In this document: positions 62,301 to 64,000 of the stretch, piece by piece
Layout of the letters: each line of letters opens with the position of its first letter
Numbering within the stretch: the stretch's first letter is position 1
Assembly: GCA_050084985.1 (NCBI GenBank)
Contig: JBITNC010000001.1
Location: forward strand, 175,522,001-175,586,000
DNA from: Nageia nagi
Lineage: Eukaryota > Pinophyta
Direction of reading: 5' to 3'
Length of the DNA stretch: 64,000 bases
Translations under genes and position numbers: made by a program
The notes under the pieces: model-generated
Told to the model about the DNA's origin: nothing
The model's input: only the letters and a program-made list of their open reading frames with translations
Database searches by the model: none

Positions 62301-64000
62301 AGAAGCAGTGCATACTGTAGTGCATATTCAAAATAGATGTATGATGCAACCACATGAGGACAAAACACCATATGAATTATGGTTTGGAAGAAGAGCTACA
62401 GTGAGGCACTTTAGGATCTTTGGTAGTAAATGCTATATCAAGAGAATAGAAGAAAATTTAGGAAAGTTTGAGGATAGATCTGATGAAGGTATCTTTCTTG
62501 GTTACTCTTCAAAGAGCAAAGCATACAGGTGTTACAATAAAAGGACAAAAACAATCATTGATAGTGCTTATGTTCATGTTGATGAGCAAAGAGATCTTCC
62601 CAAGAGAAATGATGATGATGATCTTCCTGTCTATCAAGATTCAATTAAAGAAGACAAAAAGAATAAAAACAAATCTAAGCCTCATGTACAACAATCACAA
62701 GTAAAGAAACTAGATGATTCAAATTCGCCAAGTAACTCAAATAGTGTTTCATAAAATGAGTCGGAAGAAGATGAAAATTCAAAAACTCCACCAAATAGAT
62801 GGCACAAGGATCATCCACAAGAGCAAATCATCGATGATTTTCATACAGGCATCCAAACATGTAGAGGGGTTTCATGCACCTATTCTCTTCTATCCAGTAT
62901 AGAGCCTAAAAATGTCTCAGAAGCTAGCCAAGATGAAAGCTGGATGAAAGCAATGGAGGAAGAACTCACTCAAATTGAAAAGAATGAAACATGGGAACTC
63001 GTTCCTAGACCAGCCAACAAAAATGTGATTGGCACAAAGTGGATTTTTCACAATAAGTTAAATGAAGATGGGATAGTGGTTCGAAATAAAGCTAGACTTG
63101 TTTGCAAGGGATATGCTCAAGTTGAAGGAATTGATTTTGAAGAAACTTTTGCACCTGTGGCCAGATTAGAAGCTATTCGCATGTTTTTAGCTTTTGCAGT
63201 GTATAAAAACTTTAAAGTTTATCAAATGGATGTAAAATTAGCCTTTCTAAATGGCAAAATTGAGGAAGAAGTCTATATTGAACAGCCAAATGGTTTCCAA
63301 TTGGGAGAGAATCTTAATCTGGTATGCAAACTAAAGAAGGCTTTGTATGGTTTAAAATAGGCACCTCGAGCATGGTACTCCATACTTGATACATATCTTC
63401 AGCAGCAAGGCTTTAGAAAAGGAATGGTGGATAGCAATTTATACATTAAATCAGAAAAGGAAAATCAGCTAATTATTGTTGTCTATGTAGATGATATAAT
63501 CTTTGGAGGAAGCAAGAATGAGCTATGTAAAAATCTTGCTGACAACATGCAAACAGAATTCGAGATGTCTATGATAAGTGAGCTTGCATTTTTTGTCGGC
63601 TTACAAATCAATCAGTTGAAGAATGGCATGTTCATTTCTCAAACCAAGTATGTTAAGGAGATGCTGAAGAAGTTTACCATGGAAGACTGTAAACTTATGA
63701 GCACCCTTATGTTGACAGGCTGCAAATTAAGCAAGGATGATAAAGCACCAATAGTAGATCAAACACAATATAGGTCAATGATTGGAAGTTTATTATATTT
63801 GACAACTACTAGATTGGATATTCTTCAAGCAGTATGTATGGTTGCTCAATTTCAAGCAAATCCCAAAGAAACACATGTTACTGCAGTAAAGAGAATATTT
63901 AGATATCTCAAAGGTACAGTAGAATATGGTTTATGGTATCCTAGAGGAAAGGACTTTACACTTGTTGCCTTTTCAGATGCTGATTGGGCAGGATGCATGG
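59362..64000 (+). pseudogene. C2 gag-pol polyprotein, many nonsense codons
   Basis: Same frame from ATG at 59362 to the window end, with no frameshift seen. Stops include TAA at 59698, 60046 and 60928, further TAG/TAA/TGA near 61174, 61204, 61327, 61456 and 61612, TAG at 62083, TAA near 62247 and 62752, and TAG at 63358. Most replace Gln codons of C1 (CAA/CAG to TAA/TAG). The second zinc knuckle (CFKCNAYGHKIFEC) is intact here though damaged in C1, while the first has lost a Cys. Protease reads DSVCSSH, with the catalytic Gly lost. Reverse transcriptase YVDDIIF is kept. One in-frame insertion near 62680 adds a few codons relative to C1. Confidence 0.93.

Larger units (their letters stand above)
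57392..64000 (+). mobile_element. C2: second Sirevirus-like Ty1/copia copy, cut by window end
   Basis: Same family as C1: LTR 57392-59297, primer site, and a gag-pol frame still in RNase H at base 64000. The five bases left of the LTR are GAAAA, the expected target duplication, but the right end is outside. It is more decayed than C1 (about a dozen or more nonsense codons against four), hence older or differently methylated. Its shorter LTR has 23 units of the 14-bp repeat. Confidence 0.95.

Overview
This is a stretch of a land-plant nuclear genome, most likely a seed plant with a large, slowly purged genome. It is AT-rich and consists almost entirely of nested, decaying LTR retrotransposons. 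I see no intact host gene, rRNA, tRNA or CRISPR array. The species cannot be named from the sequence. Long coding frames survive mainly as retrotransposon polyproteins broken by stop codons, mostly of the C-to-T type expected from heavy cytosine methylation.

The core is a three-level nest that can be reconstructed to the base. (1) An old Ty3/gypsy element Z on the + strand (about 5923-9935 and 38887-39880) is interrupted inside its integrase zinc finger by (2) element E, a Tat-like Ty3/gypsy element on the - strand (9936-38886, target duplication CTACT, about 19.0 kb once its own insertion is removed). E is interrupted inside its RNase H by (3) a Sirevirus-like Ty1/copia element C1 on the + strand (19071-29015, 9945 bp, target duplication AAACA). 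Hand-compared LTR starts differ by about 7.5% in E and about 4% in C1, which agrees with the order of insertion.

Left of the nest are the 3' end of another Tat-like element X (+ strand, 1 to about 3440) and the 5' end of a fourth Ty3/gypsy element Y (- strand, LTR 5285-5922, gag and protease start 5284-3443). Right of the nest are a (TA)n microsatellite (40745-40888), degraded coiled-coil coding sequence, and a badly decayed Ty3/gypsy element G on the - strand (gag about 55100 to integrase about 47950). A long accessory coding stretch lies beyond G's integrase (about 47000-43590). Next come a LINE ORF1-like remnant (about 55930-57107) and a second, older Sirevirus copy C2 (57392 to the window end).

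The most unusual points are these. The LTRs of the Ty1/copia and Ty3/gypsy elements share a clearly homologous module of several hundred bases, in opposite orientation relative to transcription. The copia LTR carries a strict 14-bp CpG-bearing minisatellite of about 55 units with higher-order structure. Element E has an accessory ORF downstream of integrase made of two tandem copies of an unidentified domain.
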